Assembly: GCA_028280145.1 (NCBI GenBank)
Contig: JANQMM010000050.1
Span: 1 to 9,653 of the forward strand
Reading direction: 5' to 3'
Length of the DNA: 9,653 bases
Origin: Minisyncoccota bacterium
Lineage (GTDB): Bacteria; Patescibacteriota; Minisyncoccia; Phycocordibacterales; JACZSL01
Shown here: positions 1 to 5,933 of the stretch, piece after piece
How positions within the stretch are numbered: the first letter of the stretch is position 1
How the letters are laid out: each line of letters starts with the position of its first letter
Translations under genes and position numbers: made by a program
Notes under the pieces: model-generated
The model's database searches: none
What the model saw: the letters and a program-made list of their open reading frames with translations, nothing else
What the model was told of the DNA's origin: nothing

Positions 1-1
1 A

Positions 2-157
2 CTCATCATTATTTTTGTAACCGTGCTCATCCTATATGTATTTGGTCTTGATTTCGAGATCGGAACTGGTTTTTCCGAGGAAAAACGAAAAGCGCGCGAG
101 GCAACATACAAAATCACGAAAAAAGACCCGAAAAAAGGCCAAAAACGACTGGAATAA
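2..157 (+). CDS. C-terminal end of a membrane protein (5' truncated by the window)
   Basis: An open frame entering from the window edge encodes 51 residues and stops with TAA at 155-157. The first 14 or so residues are strongly hydrophobic (LIIIFVTVLILYVF) and look like a transmembrane helix. A short charged stretch rich in Lys, Arg and Glu follows, ending ...KKGQKRLE, probably a cytoplasmic tail under the positive-inside rule. There is too little sequence to assign a family. It lies 43 nt upstream of the next plus-strand gene and is probably the preceding gene of the same envelope cluster. The call rests on the continuous frame, the helix-then-basic-tail pattern and the close spacing. Confidence 0.6.
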   Translation, partial: LIIIFVTVLILYVFGLDFEIGTGFSEEKRKAREATYKITKKDPKKGQKRLE

Positions 158-183
158 CTGCTCTTGGAGAGATATTGACAAGT

Positions 184-192
184 TGCTACTAT
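184..192 (+). promoter_or_regulatory. Possible extended -10 element (TGC-TACTAT)
   Basis: TGC followed by TACTAT (187-192) fits an extended -10 and lies 8 nt before the ATG at 201. The intervening ggaggtgt could instead be a Shine-Dalgarno sequence used by read-through mRNA from upstream. The two readings cannot be separated from sequence alone. Confidence 0.35.
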
Positions 193-200
193 GGAGGTGT

Positions 201-923
201 ATGAACGTATTCGCAATGTACGGGATCGCGGGTCTTGTTTCCGTCTCTCTTTTGTTCTTCGGCATGTATTCTGTAAGTGCCGTGGTCGGTACAGTGACGT
301 ACCAAAAAGGGGACACGCAAGCCGCTTCGGTTATCGTTACTCATGTACCGGAGCTTGAGGAAAAGACACAAGAAGTACTTATAGAAGAAGACGAGGATGT
401 AAAAGAGGTACACGAAGACGATGAATCGGCCTCTGTAGCCTCAGGCGCTTCAACCGGATCATCCGCACCGACTCAAGAAGATGCACCGGAAGAAGTACAG
501 AGTGATACGACAACATCACAAAGCGATGTCGTTGCAACACTTCAGGAACAAGTGAACACACTTCTTGACCAGGTTGCAGAAGCGTCAGGAGGAGAAACAA
601 ATTCTACTGAAGAGGCTTCAGGGTTCTTTGTGACGCCAACAGGGGTGAGGATCGATGCAAATGGGAATGTAGTAAATGATAGCGGGGAAGTGGTAGCAAG
701 TACTGAGGAGACAGAGTCTTCAGAAGCACTATCGCCACTTCCATCAGGTTACTACAGACTTCCAACAGGTGTTGTGATCGGTCCCGGAGGGGTTGTGGTC
801 AATGAGAACGATATTGTTCAGGCAACACAACAAGAGGAACAGTCCAACATCACCAGTCTCGATTATTTCATCACTCCTTCCGGAGAAAAGATAGACCGCT
901 ACGGAAATATCATTGAGGAATGA
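201..923 (+). CDS. Membrane-anchored surface protein with three C-terminal repeats
   Basis: The 240-residue product is not a family I recognise. Residues 6-30 form a hydrophobic helix (signal anchor or uncleaved signal peptide). Residues about 50-80 are very acidic and 80-140 are rich in Ser, Thr, Glu and Gln, a disordered-looking spacer that includes a short predicted coiled segment near residues 105-128. Three related units follow at about 141-165, 183-206 and 221-240. Each begins with aromatic residues, then T/L-P-S/T-G, then an Ile/Val-rich stretch ending G-N/V-V/I-V/I. I chose the ATG at 201 because GGAGG lies just upstream and the hydrophobic helix starts there. An in-frame extension back to position 36 overlaps the preceding gene and is Lys/Arg-rich shadow sequence. 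The protein is likely outside the membrane, tethered by its N-terminus; the function is unknown. Confidence 0.7.
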   Translation: MNVFAMYGIAGLVSVSLLFFGMYSVSAVVGTVTYQKGDTQAASVIVTHVPELEEKTQEVLIEEDEDVKEVHEDDESASVASGASTGSSAPTQEDAPEEVQSDTTTSQSDVVATLQEQVNTLLDQVAEASGGETNSTEEASGFFVTPTGVRIDANGNVVNDSGEVVASTEETESSEALSPLPSGYYRLPTGVVIGPGGVVVNENDIVQATQQEEQSNITSLDYFITPSGEKIDRYGNIIEE

Positions 924-926
924 TCC

Positions 927-1202
927 ATGAAAAAGGGAAAAAGCACAGTTTTATCGGCAGTATTGAAGTTGGTCATTTCCGTTGCAATTTCGGGTCTTGG
1001 TCTTTATATATCTTTGTTGTGGTTACTTCGGGATATGTTCAAAGATCCACAGCTCTCTTTTTTGTATGAAAGTAATGTAAAGAGCATCTTTTTTGACCTC
1101 ATCATTCCACTTGTCCTTCTTGGTCTCTCGTATGCCGCGACAAGGGATAGTTTTTTGGAGTTTGTATATACCTTACGCAAAAAGAGATCTGTGGCACAAT
1201 AA
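927..1202 (+). CDS. Small two-helix membrane protein
   Basis: The 91-residue product is unrecognised. It has a basic N-terminus (MKKGKS), a hydrophobic segment at about residues 11-34, a short polar loop, a second hydrophobic segment at about 55-71, and a basic C-terminal tail (LRKKRSVAQ). Both termini are therefore probably cytoplasmic. The ATG lies 3 nt after the stop codon of the preceding gene, and GAGGA sits 7 nt before it inside that gene's last codons, so translation is probably coupled. Its position between two anchored surface proteins suggests a role at the cell envelope, but nothing in the sequence shows which. Confidence 0.65.
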   Translation: MKKGKSTVLSAVLKLVISVAISGLGLYISLLWLLRDMFKDPQLSFLYESNVKSIFFDLIIPLVLLGLSYAATRDSFLEFVYTLRKKRSVAQ

Positions 1203-1210
1203 ATAGGTAT

Positions 1211-2119
1211 ATGGATGATGAGCCGTTCGTAAAAAAAGGATTTGATTGGAAAAAACAACTCACGACCGTGACACCTTTTTCGAAGTACTTAGCGCTTGCG
1301 CTTTTTGTTGCGTTGCCGTTCATCGGATTCTTTTTGGGTGTGAAGTATGAGAGCGTACGCGTCATGATCTATGACCCGATTATCGTTGAACGGGTGTTTG
1401 AGAAAGAAGTCGTTGTAGAGAAGGGGAGCACCACAACCCCGGAAGTGAAGATCATTATATTTTCGGGCACTGTACGGGAGGGAGGGCAGACGTCCTGTTT
1501 TGTTGACGGCGTATGTTCGACAATGGTAAGTGAATATGAAGTGATTTGGGCGGCAGGTGATGATCCTGAGCCTGTGGTGGGTATGAATGATGCGGTTCGC
1601 GTTGGTGATCGTGTCGAAGTGTTCGGGCAGGTCATCGGAGAGAATTTGGTAACGCTCTATGGAAATGAGAATTATTACCTGAAGAAAGCGAAAAGCAATT
1701 TATCTATTGAGCCTGATCAGGGACTGGAAAAGATAGAACGGGGTCAGCTGATGGTATACACAAACGATATGCCCGCTTGCGCTGAGGAACCGGAGAATGT
1801 GAAATGTTTTGAAGAGATTATTGCTTTTACGAACAATGCTTGGGAGTATCGAAATTCAGCAGGTGTATATGATGAGGGTATGTTATCTGAAGAAAGTGTG
1901 AGCGAGCTTGTGGTCTCTGTATCCGAGACAGACCTCGTTGCCTTAGACGCCAATGATACATGCTCCGGGCCGGAGGGGAGCTTCAGCATTCTTACATTTT
2001 ATACTGAGTTGGGAGTAATTGATGTAGACGAATGTCAAATATCAGAAAGCAACAGCCCGTTATTTCGCCATGTAGTTTCGGATGTCCTCGAACAAGTATT
2101 TAGTGAGGTTCAAAATTAA
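1211..2119 (+). CDS. Membrane-anchored extracytoplasmic protein with six cysteines
   Basis: The 302-residue product is not recognised. Residues 1-25 are polar and carry several Lys, residues 26-43 form one transmembrane helix, and the rest is acidic and probably outside. A segment around residues 82-157 is beta-rich, with V-G-D-R-V-E-V-F-G near 131-139, which resembles an OB-fold-like barrel; this is inference. All six cysteines (96, 102, 190, 199, 251, 275) lie outside the membrane and could form up to three disulfides. The ATG is 8 nt after the preceding stop codon with only a weak Shine-Dalgarno, consistent with operon coupling. The TAA at 2117-2119 overlaps the stop codon of the convergent flavoenzyme gene. 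Confidence 0.65.
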   Translation: MDDEPFVKKGFDWKKQLTTVTPFSKYLALALFVALPFIGFFLGVKYESVRVMIYDPIIVERVFEKEVVVEKGSTTTPEVKIIIFSGTVREGGQTSCFVDGVCSTMVSEYEVIWAAGDDPEPVVGMNDAVRVGDRVEVFGQVIGENLVTLYGNENYYLKKAKSNLSIEPDQGLEKIERGQLMVYTNDMPACAEEPENVKCFEEIIAFTNNAWEYRNSAGVYDEGMLSEESVSELVVSVSETDLVALDANDTCSGPEGSFSILTFYTELGVIDVDECQISESNSPLFRHVVSDVLEQVFSEVQN

Positions 2120-3066
2120 CTTGCTCTGAGATAGACGTAGACGTCTTCAAGGGCTCTTACGGCATCGCCGGCGGCGATGTTGTTTTGATGATACAGTCCG
2201 GTTGTGCAATCGCCCGCAGCCCAGATGCCTTCAAGGGAGGTTCTTTGGTTTAGAGGATTCACTACTATGTGTTTTGTTCCATCAAGCTCAACCAGATCGG
2301 CAAGCATGCCAGTATTCGGCACAAGGCCGATCTCCACAAAGATGCCGGTGACAGGAAGTGTTTCTTCAGGCTCGCTTGTCTTATCACCCGACTGATCGCC
2401 ATCTTTCTTTTTATATTTCAATCCGGTGACCATCTTGTCACCAACAACTCCGGTCACTTCTACTCCCTGAAGCGTTTTCATGTTTGGATGTGCGGTGACC
2501 TTTTCAACAGTGATCGGATCAGCACGAAACTGATCCGCATAATCGAGAAGCACTACACTCTTTGTGTATTCAAGTAGTTGCGCCGCAGTCTCAAAACCGG
2601 CATTTCCGCCTCCGACCACAGCAACGTCTTGGCCGGAAAATACCGGTCCGTCACAAGTCGCACAATAGGTAAGACCTTTTTGATCAAATTCTTCCGCTCC
2701 CGGTACATTTAGCTTACGTCGCACTGCACCTGCTGTCCAAATGAGCGTTTTGGTCTCGTATGTATCCCCGTTTTCAAGCGTTACCGTAAAGTGTTCACCG
2801 GCTTTCTCAATTTTTGTTGCAGTAAGACCTTCCTTTATCTCAACTACGTCATCTGCGTAGGCCTTGAGGTGTGCCTCAAGCTCTTCTGCAAGCTTAGCAC
2901 CGGGGATTTCAATGGTCCCTATCCAGTTTTGCACTCCGGGAGAAACGACAGATTGGCCGCCCCATTCTTTTGTCACAAAAAGCGTCTTCAATTTTTTTCG
3001 TGCCGCGTAGACACCTGCCGCGACACCTGCAGGACCGCCGCCAATTATTGCTGTATCAAATACCAT
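2116..3066 (-). CDS. trxB: Thioredoxin-reductase-like flavoenzyme, AhpF-type pyridine nucleotide site
   Basis: The 316-residue product is a FAD- and nucleotide-dependent disulfide reductase. It has an N-terminal FAD motif (GGGPAG, residues 9-14), the redox-active pair C-A-T-C-D-G (Cys135, Cys138), a second dinucleotide motif (GGGNAG, 152-157) and a C-terminal FAD motif A-A-G-D-C-T-T (283-289). After the second motif the usual NADPH-binding H-R-R-x3-R is replaced by LLDYADQFRAD. Together with GIFVEIGLVPNT and AAGDCTT, this matches the reductase part of AhpF, which uses NADH. The N-terminal thioredoxin-like domain of AhpF is missing, so the partner would be a separate thioredoxin, glutaredoxin or peroxiredoxin, none of which is in the window. 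I chose the ATG at 3066 because the FAD motif follows directly and GAGGGA precedes it; an in-frame extension to 3132 lacks support. Confidence 0.9.
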   Translation of the reverse strand: MVFDTAIIGGGPAGVAAGVYAARKKLKTLFVTKEWGGQSVVSPGVQNWIGTIEIPGAKLAEELEAHLKAYADDVVEIKEGLTATKIEKAGEHFTVTLENGDTYETKTLIWTAGAVRRKLNVPGAEEFDQKGLTYCATCDGPVFSGQDVAVVGGGNAGFETAAQLLEYTKSVVLLDYADQFRADPITVEKVTAHPNMKTLQGVEVTGVVGDKMVTGLKYKKKDGDQSGDKTSEPEETLPVTGIFVEIGLVPNTGMLADLVELDGTKHIVVNPLNQRTSLEGIWAAGDCTTGLYHQNNIAAGDAVRALEDVYVYLRAS

Positions 3067-3093
3067 ATTCCCTCGGAATTTAGTGTTAAGTAT

Positions 3094-3110
3094 GTAAAAA
3101 ATTGTAACAC
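3094..3110 (-). promoter_or_regulatory. Probable extended -10 promoter of the flavoenzyme gene
   Basis: On the minus strand TGT is followed by TACAAT (plus coordinates 3106-3101), an extended -10 pattern. Transcription would begin near 3094 and give a leader of about 28 nt that carries the GAGGGA ribosome site. No good -35 is visible. Confidence 0.45.
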
Positions 3111-3166
3111 ATCTGTATACAAAAAAATGCATCGGTGTTGATTGAAGAAGATATAGTGAGAGGTGG

Positions 3167-3172
3167 TATAGT
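3167..3172 (+). promoter_or_regulatory. -10 element of a leaderless promoter (Nudix gene)
   Basis: TATAGT preceded by TGG (extended -10 pattern) ends exactly 6 nt before the ATG at 3179. A start site about 7 nt after the -10 would coincide with the A of the ATG. No separate Shine-Dalgarno lies between them. Confidence 0.55.
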
Positions 3173-3178
3173 TGGCAT

Positions 3179-3601
3179 ATGAACGAGTATCATGGGGTGA
3201 AAGCTATAGTATTTGTTAATGACAAAATGGTGATGCTCTTGCGCGATAATATACCGACAATTACGTATCCCAACATGTGGGATCTTCCCGGTGGTGGTGT
3301 CGAAGGCGACGAGTCACCTTTTGAAGCCCTTATGCGAGAGGTGCGGGAAGAGTGTAATTTGGAAATCAATGAGTCACATATACTCTGGCAAAAAGAATAT
3401 CAATCAATCATGAAGCCAGAGAAAAAGTCTATGTTCTATGTGCTTACTATTTCTCCGGAAGAGTTTGAGACTGCGGAGCTAGGCGACGAGGGCCAAGAAA
3501 TGAGGTTGATGACTCCGCGTGAGTATCTCGAGAAGGAAAATGGAATAGATTTTATAAAAGATCGTATCCGGGATTATATAGAGAGCACAAAAGCCGACTG
3601 A
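3179..3601 (+). CDS. Nudix hydrolase
   Basis: The 140-residue product is a single Nudix domain. The Nudix box runs from residue 39 to 61: Gly39, Glu45 and R-E-V-R-E-E (53-58), followed by C-N-L, so the usual late Gly of GX5EX7REUXEEXGU is Asn60. The metal-binding glutamates are intact, so hydrolysis of a nucleoside diphosphate linked to another moiety is expected; the substrate cannot be read from sequence. The PNMWDLPGGG lead-in is like that of MutT/ADP-ribose-type members. The gene stands alone, divergent from the flavoenzyme gene, and its last codons and TGA form part of a terminator hairpin shared with ftsZ. The ATG at 3179 is supported by the -10 element 6 nt upstream. Confidence 0.9.
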   Translation: MNEYHGVKAIVFVNDKMVMLLRDNIPTITYPNMWDLPGGGVEGDESPFEALMREVREECNLEINESHILWQKEYQSIMKPEKKSMFYVLTISPEEFETAELGDEGQEMRLMTPREYLEKENGIDFIKDRIRDYIESTKAD

Positions 3602-3613
3602 GTCGGCTTTTGT
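3587..3613. terminator. Bidirectional terminator with the Nudix stop codon as its loop
   Basis: Twelve bases (ACAAAAGCCGAC, 3587-3598) pair perfectly with 3602-3613, and the 3-nt loop (3599-3601) is the TGA stop codon of the Nudix gene. Runs of T follow the GC stem on either strand, so the same structure can end the Nudix transcript and the convergent ftsZ transcript, whose stop is at 3628. Confidence 0.85.
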
Positions 3614-3627
3614 AAGGAGTCGTCGTA

Positions 3628-4845
3628 TTATTTAAGCTTGCTCCTTCGGAGAAACGCAGGGACTGCTCCCCAGTCGTCATCGTCATCATCGATGTCTTTT
3701 GCCGCCTTTGGCTCATCTTTTTTTGGCTCTGCTTTAGGCGCCGATTCAAACTTCTTTTCCTCTTCCTTCTTTTTTGCGCCACCGGTGATGGTGTTGTAGA
3801 TTTTGCCCTGACTTTTTGTTTCCTCTTTCTTCTCTTCGGCTTTTTCGTCTTTACCCATGGTAAAGAGAGATGATCCTTTCGTTGCGCCGCCGTTTGGAAA
3901 ACCGGTTGCGATAACCGTTACCTTGACCTCGTTCTTCTTGAGACGATCGTCTTTTACCGTACCAAAGATGACTTTTGCATTAGGGTCAATTGCTTCCGTT
4001 ACCACACGAGCTGCTTCCTGAACTTCAAGCATACCGAGATCGTCTCCGCCGGAGACAGAGAATAGTACGCCCTTCGCTCCGTTTACAGAAAGCTCAAGAA
4101 GTGGGGAATTGATAGCTGCTTTTGCTGCTTCTTCCGCACGCTTTTCTCCTGAGGCGAGTCCTACGCCCATAAGTGCCGAACCTGCATTTTCCATGACGCT
4201 TCGGATGTCCGCAAAGTCCACGTTTATGATACCCGGGACAGTAATAAGGTCTGAAATTCCTTCAACTGCCTGGCGAAGAATGTCGTCGCAGATGGCAAAT
4301 GCGTTTTTGACAGTTGTTTCTTTATCGACAACTGCAAGCAATCGGTCATTTGGAATAACGATCATTGCATCCACTTCCTTTTTCAGGTCTTCAAGACCCT
4401 GTTCTGCAAGCTTCATTCGCTGTTGGCCCTCGAAAGAGAATGGTTTTGTGACAACGCCAACAGTGAGCGCTCCAAGTTCCTTTGCAGTTCGCGCAATGAC
4501 TGGAGACGCACCTGTTCCGGTTCCACCACCTTCACCGCATGCGATGAACACCATGTCAGACCCTTTAAGCGCTTCTTGGATCTCCTCCTTTGTTTCTTCT
4601 GCCGCGCGCTTTCCAAGCTCCGGGTTCATTCCGGTACCAAGTCCTCGCGTTAGATTTTTCCCTATGTGAATTTTCTTCTTTGCTCCCGAGTGATGAAGGT
4701 CTTGAGCATCGGTGTTGATCGCAACGAACTCAACTCCTTTCACTTTGGAGTCGATCATGTGATTGACTGCATTTTTCCCTGAACCGCCAACACCGACTAC
4801 GCGAATGCGGGCGAATGCTTCAATTTCTGGTTGTACTTGCTTCAT
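3628..4845 (-). CDS. ftsZ: Cell division GTPase FtsZ
   Basis: FtsZ is the tubulin-like GTPase that assembles the division ring at midcell. The 405-residue product has the N-terminal nucleotide loop V-G-V-G-G-S-G (17-23), the tubulin signature GGGTGTG (106-112; preceded by C-G-E rather than the common A-G-M) and the T7 catalytic loop NVDFADIRSVM (208-218). The globular core ends near residue 318. A Lys/Glu-rich linker (about 330-384) and an Asp run (386-391) lead to the conserved C-terminal peptide VPAFLRRSKLK (395-405), which in other bacteria binds FtsA and other partners. Length is normal for the family. ftsA is present but about 2 kb away rather than adjacent. No Shine-Dalgarno precedes the ATG at 4845; a TATTAT/CATATT stretch lies within 11 nt of it. 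Confidence 0.97.
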   Translation of the reverse strand: MKQVQPEIEAFARIRVVGVGGSGKNAVNHMIDSKVKGVEFVAINTDAQDLHHSGAKKKIHIGKNLTRGLGTGMNPELGKRAAEETKEEIQEALKGSDMVFIACGEGGGTGTGASPVIARTAKELGALTVGVVTKPFSFEGQQRMKLAEQGLEDLKKEVDAMIVIPNDRLLAVVDKETTVKNAFAICDDILRQAVEGISDLITVPGIINVDFADIRSVMENAGSALMGVGLASGEKRAEEAAKAAINSPLLELSVNGAKGVLFSVSGGDDLGMLEVQEAARVVTEAIDPNAKVIFGTVKDDRLKKNEVKVTVIATGFPNGGATKGSSLFTMGKDEKAEEKKEETKSQGKIYNTITGGAKKKEEEKKFESAPKAEPKKDEPKAAKDIDDDDDDWGAVPAFLRRSKLK

Positions 4846-4998
4846 GTAATAATATGGCCTTTAGATAAGCCGTTTTAGCTTTACAATACGACGTTTGTGT
4901 AGGGGTAGGATACCACGAAAAAAACGGCTTAACAACAGGCTCAAATTTGACTTTTTACTATTTTGTATCAAAATTTTTTGATGCGATATTATACAAAA
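4846..4998 (-). promoter_or_regulatory. ftsZ upstream region with a long stem-loop and AT palindromes
   Basis: A stretch with no gene. TATAAT on the minus strand (4993-4988) is the best -10 candidate, though without a good -35; it would give a leader of about 135 nt. TAAGCCGTTTT (4866-4876) and its exact complement (4921-4931) can form an 11-bp stem with a 44-nt loop in that leader. Two near-perfect palindromes, TCAAATTTGA (4941-4950) and ATCAAAATTTTTTGAT (4967-4982), could be operators. This is structural observation; regulation of ftsZ from here is inference. Confidence 0.4.
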
Positions 4999-5024
4999 AG
5001 CACCCGGCGCATGTGCACCGGGCT
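4994..5024 (-). terminator. Rho-independent terminator of the NDK-like gene
   Basis: On the minus strand AGCCCGG pairs with CCGGG-T-GCT across a loop that holds a smaller GCA/TGC stem, and TTTTTG follows at once. It begins 12 nt after the stop codon of the NDK-like gene. Confidence 0.8.
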
Positions 5025-5035
5025 ACCTTTCAGAC

Positions 5036-5458
5036 TCAATTGCAAGTGAGGAATGCCAGCCGGTATTCTCTGTTGCATGCTTCTCTGCTGTCGGAGGCAT
5101 CGACCATATTACGCAATGTGTCGGATGTCTCATCCCGCAGATCACCACGGATGGTTTCAGGCTCGGCTTTTGCGGGATCAGGTGCGCCGATGAGTTTCTG
5201 TACTTCTGATCTCACGTTTTCTCCTGCAAGATGCAGGAACACGGACGTTCCGCTAGTCATGTGTGCAATGAGTTCTTCGAACCACGATTCTCCTTCGTGC
5301 TTACGGTAGAAGTCCCGGGCTTGGCGGTCGCTCATGCAATAACGTGCAGTTTGGATCTCCGTGAATCCTGCTCCACGTAGTCGAGCTCGAATCTTGCCCT
5401 CAAGCTCTCTTCGTATTGCATCCGGTTTGATAATGAGCATTGTGCCTTGAATGGCCAC
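5036..5458 (-). CDS. ndk: NDK-family protein with catalytic His replaced by Asp
   Basis: The 140-residue product spans the whole nucleoside diphosphate kinase fold. Family residues visible are Lys11 (IIKPDA), Tyr51 and His54 (FYRKHEG), Phe60, Arg104 in TIR, Arg116 and Asn117. NDK transfers phosphate between nucleotides through a phospho-histidine in N-x-x-H-G-S-D; here that motif reads NMVDASDS, so the histidine is Asp120 and the glycine after it is Ala121. The usual Gly of P-G-T-I-R is also Glu101. Ordinary kinase activity is therefore unlikely, and a nucleotide-binding or regulatory role is possible (inference). The start is GTG, chosen because GGAGGT lies 6 nt upstream and the protein aligns with the family from there. 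It follows the 124-aa gene by 15 nt and is surely cotranscribed with it. Confidence 0.88.
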   Translation of the reverse strand: MAIQGTMLIIKPDAIRRELEGKIRARLRGAGFTEIQTARYCMSDRQARDFYRKHEGESWFEELIAHMTSGTSVFLHLAGENVRSEVQKLIGAPDPAKAEPETIRGDLRDETSDTLRNMVDASDSREACNREYRLAFLTCN

Positions 5459-5464
5459 TTCAAT

Positions 5465-5470
5465 ACCTCC
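5465..5470 (-). promoter_or_regulatory. Shine-Dalgarno of the NDK-like gene (decides a GTG start)
   Basis: GGAGGT on the minus strand lies 6 nt before GTG at 5458. It is the strongest ribosome site in the window and fixes the start at GTG rather than the internal ATG six codons later. Confidence 0.8.
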
Positions 5471-5473
5471 TGT

Positions 5474-5848
5474 TCATGCGCTGACATGGATGCCTTTGAT
5501 GAAGCCTATTTCCTCACCGCGGGGAACAAATTCTTTCGCAAAGCTGTGTTTTTCATCTGCGTGGGCGACGATTCTTACGGCGGTGCGATCAAGACCATGA
5601 GATTTCCATAGTGTGAGAATGGTGGCCGCAGAGATCGGCATGTCCGGGGCAAGGAAGATCAGATCATAACCTATATATGCGGTTGCGATCTCTATCGGCT
5701 TGCCGGGCTTATTGCCCTCCATCTCGAAGTACCCTTTGTCTGTGACCAGAATGGCCATTACTTTATTTTGCGAATGGAATATGTTTCTCATGTGCCGTGG
5801 AACGAGAATCAGGGGACTTTCGCAGTGATGCACGAATAACGTGTTCAT
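5474..5848 (-). CDS. Unrecognised 124-aa protein cotranscribed with the NDK-like gene
   Basis: I do not recognise this family. The product has no transmembrane helix and looks soluble. It appears alternating alpha/beta, with hydrophobic strands such as PLILVPRH, VMAILVT, YDLIFLAP and VRIVAHAD, and seven histidines. The ATG at 5848 is preferred because GGAGAG ends 4 nt upstream; a TTG four codons earlier overlaps that ribosome site. The gene ends 15 nt before the NDK-like gene and no terminator lies between, so the two form one transcript closed by the terminator at 4994-5024. That constant pairing would suggest related work, perhaps nucleotide binding or sensing, but this is speculation. Confidence 0.65.
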   Translation of the reverse strand: MNTLFVHHCESPLILVPRHMRNIFHSQNKVMAILVTDKGYFEMEGNKPGKPIEIATAYIGYDLIFLAPDMPISAATILTLWKSHGLDRTAVRIVAHADEKHSFAKEFVPRGEEIGFIKGIHVSA

Positions 5849-5883
5849 CAATCTCTCCAATCCAAAAAAGGTTGTAAATCTAT

Positions 5884-5905
5884 CGGCATCTTAAATCAGA
5901 TGTCG
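5884..5905. repeat. Inverted repeat in a divergent intergenic region
   Basis: CGGCATCT (5884-5891) and AGATGTCG (5898-5905) are complementary at 7 of 8 positions around a 6-nt spacer. The repeat sits between the divergent 124-aa gene and the EVE gene, just upstream of the EVE -10. It could be an operator serving either side; no protein partner is evident. Confidence 0.35.
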
Positions 5906-5921
5906 GATTAGTCAAGTAGCG

Positions 5922-5927
5922 TATAAT
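5922..5927 (+). promoter_or_regulatory. -10 element of a leaderless promoter (EVE gene)
   Basis: A perfect TATAAT ends exactly 6 nt before the ATG at 5934, so transcription would start at or next to the start codon. No Shine-Dalgarno is present between them. Confidence 0.65.
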
Positions 5928-5933
5928 GACCTT

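Noticed and set aside
175..180. Perfect TTGACA as a -35 for the gene at 201
   Set aside because: No matching -10 lies 16-18 nt downstream; the TACTAT present is only 6 nt away.
36..200. In-frame N-terminal extension of the 240-aa surface protein
   Set aside because: It overlaps the end of the upstream gene (2-157) in another frame and is Lys/Arg-rich without family support; the ATG at 201 starts just before the hydrophobic helix.
4109..4669. 186-aa plus-strand open frame inside ftsZ
   Set aside because: Antisense to conserved FtsZ sequence; composition is that of a shadow.
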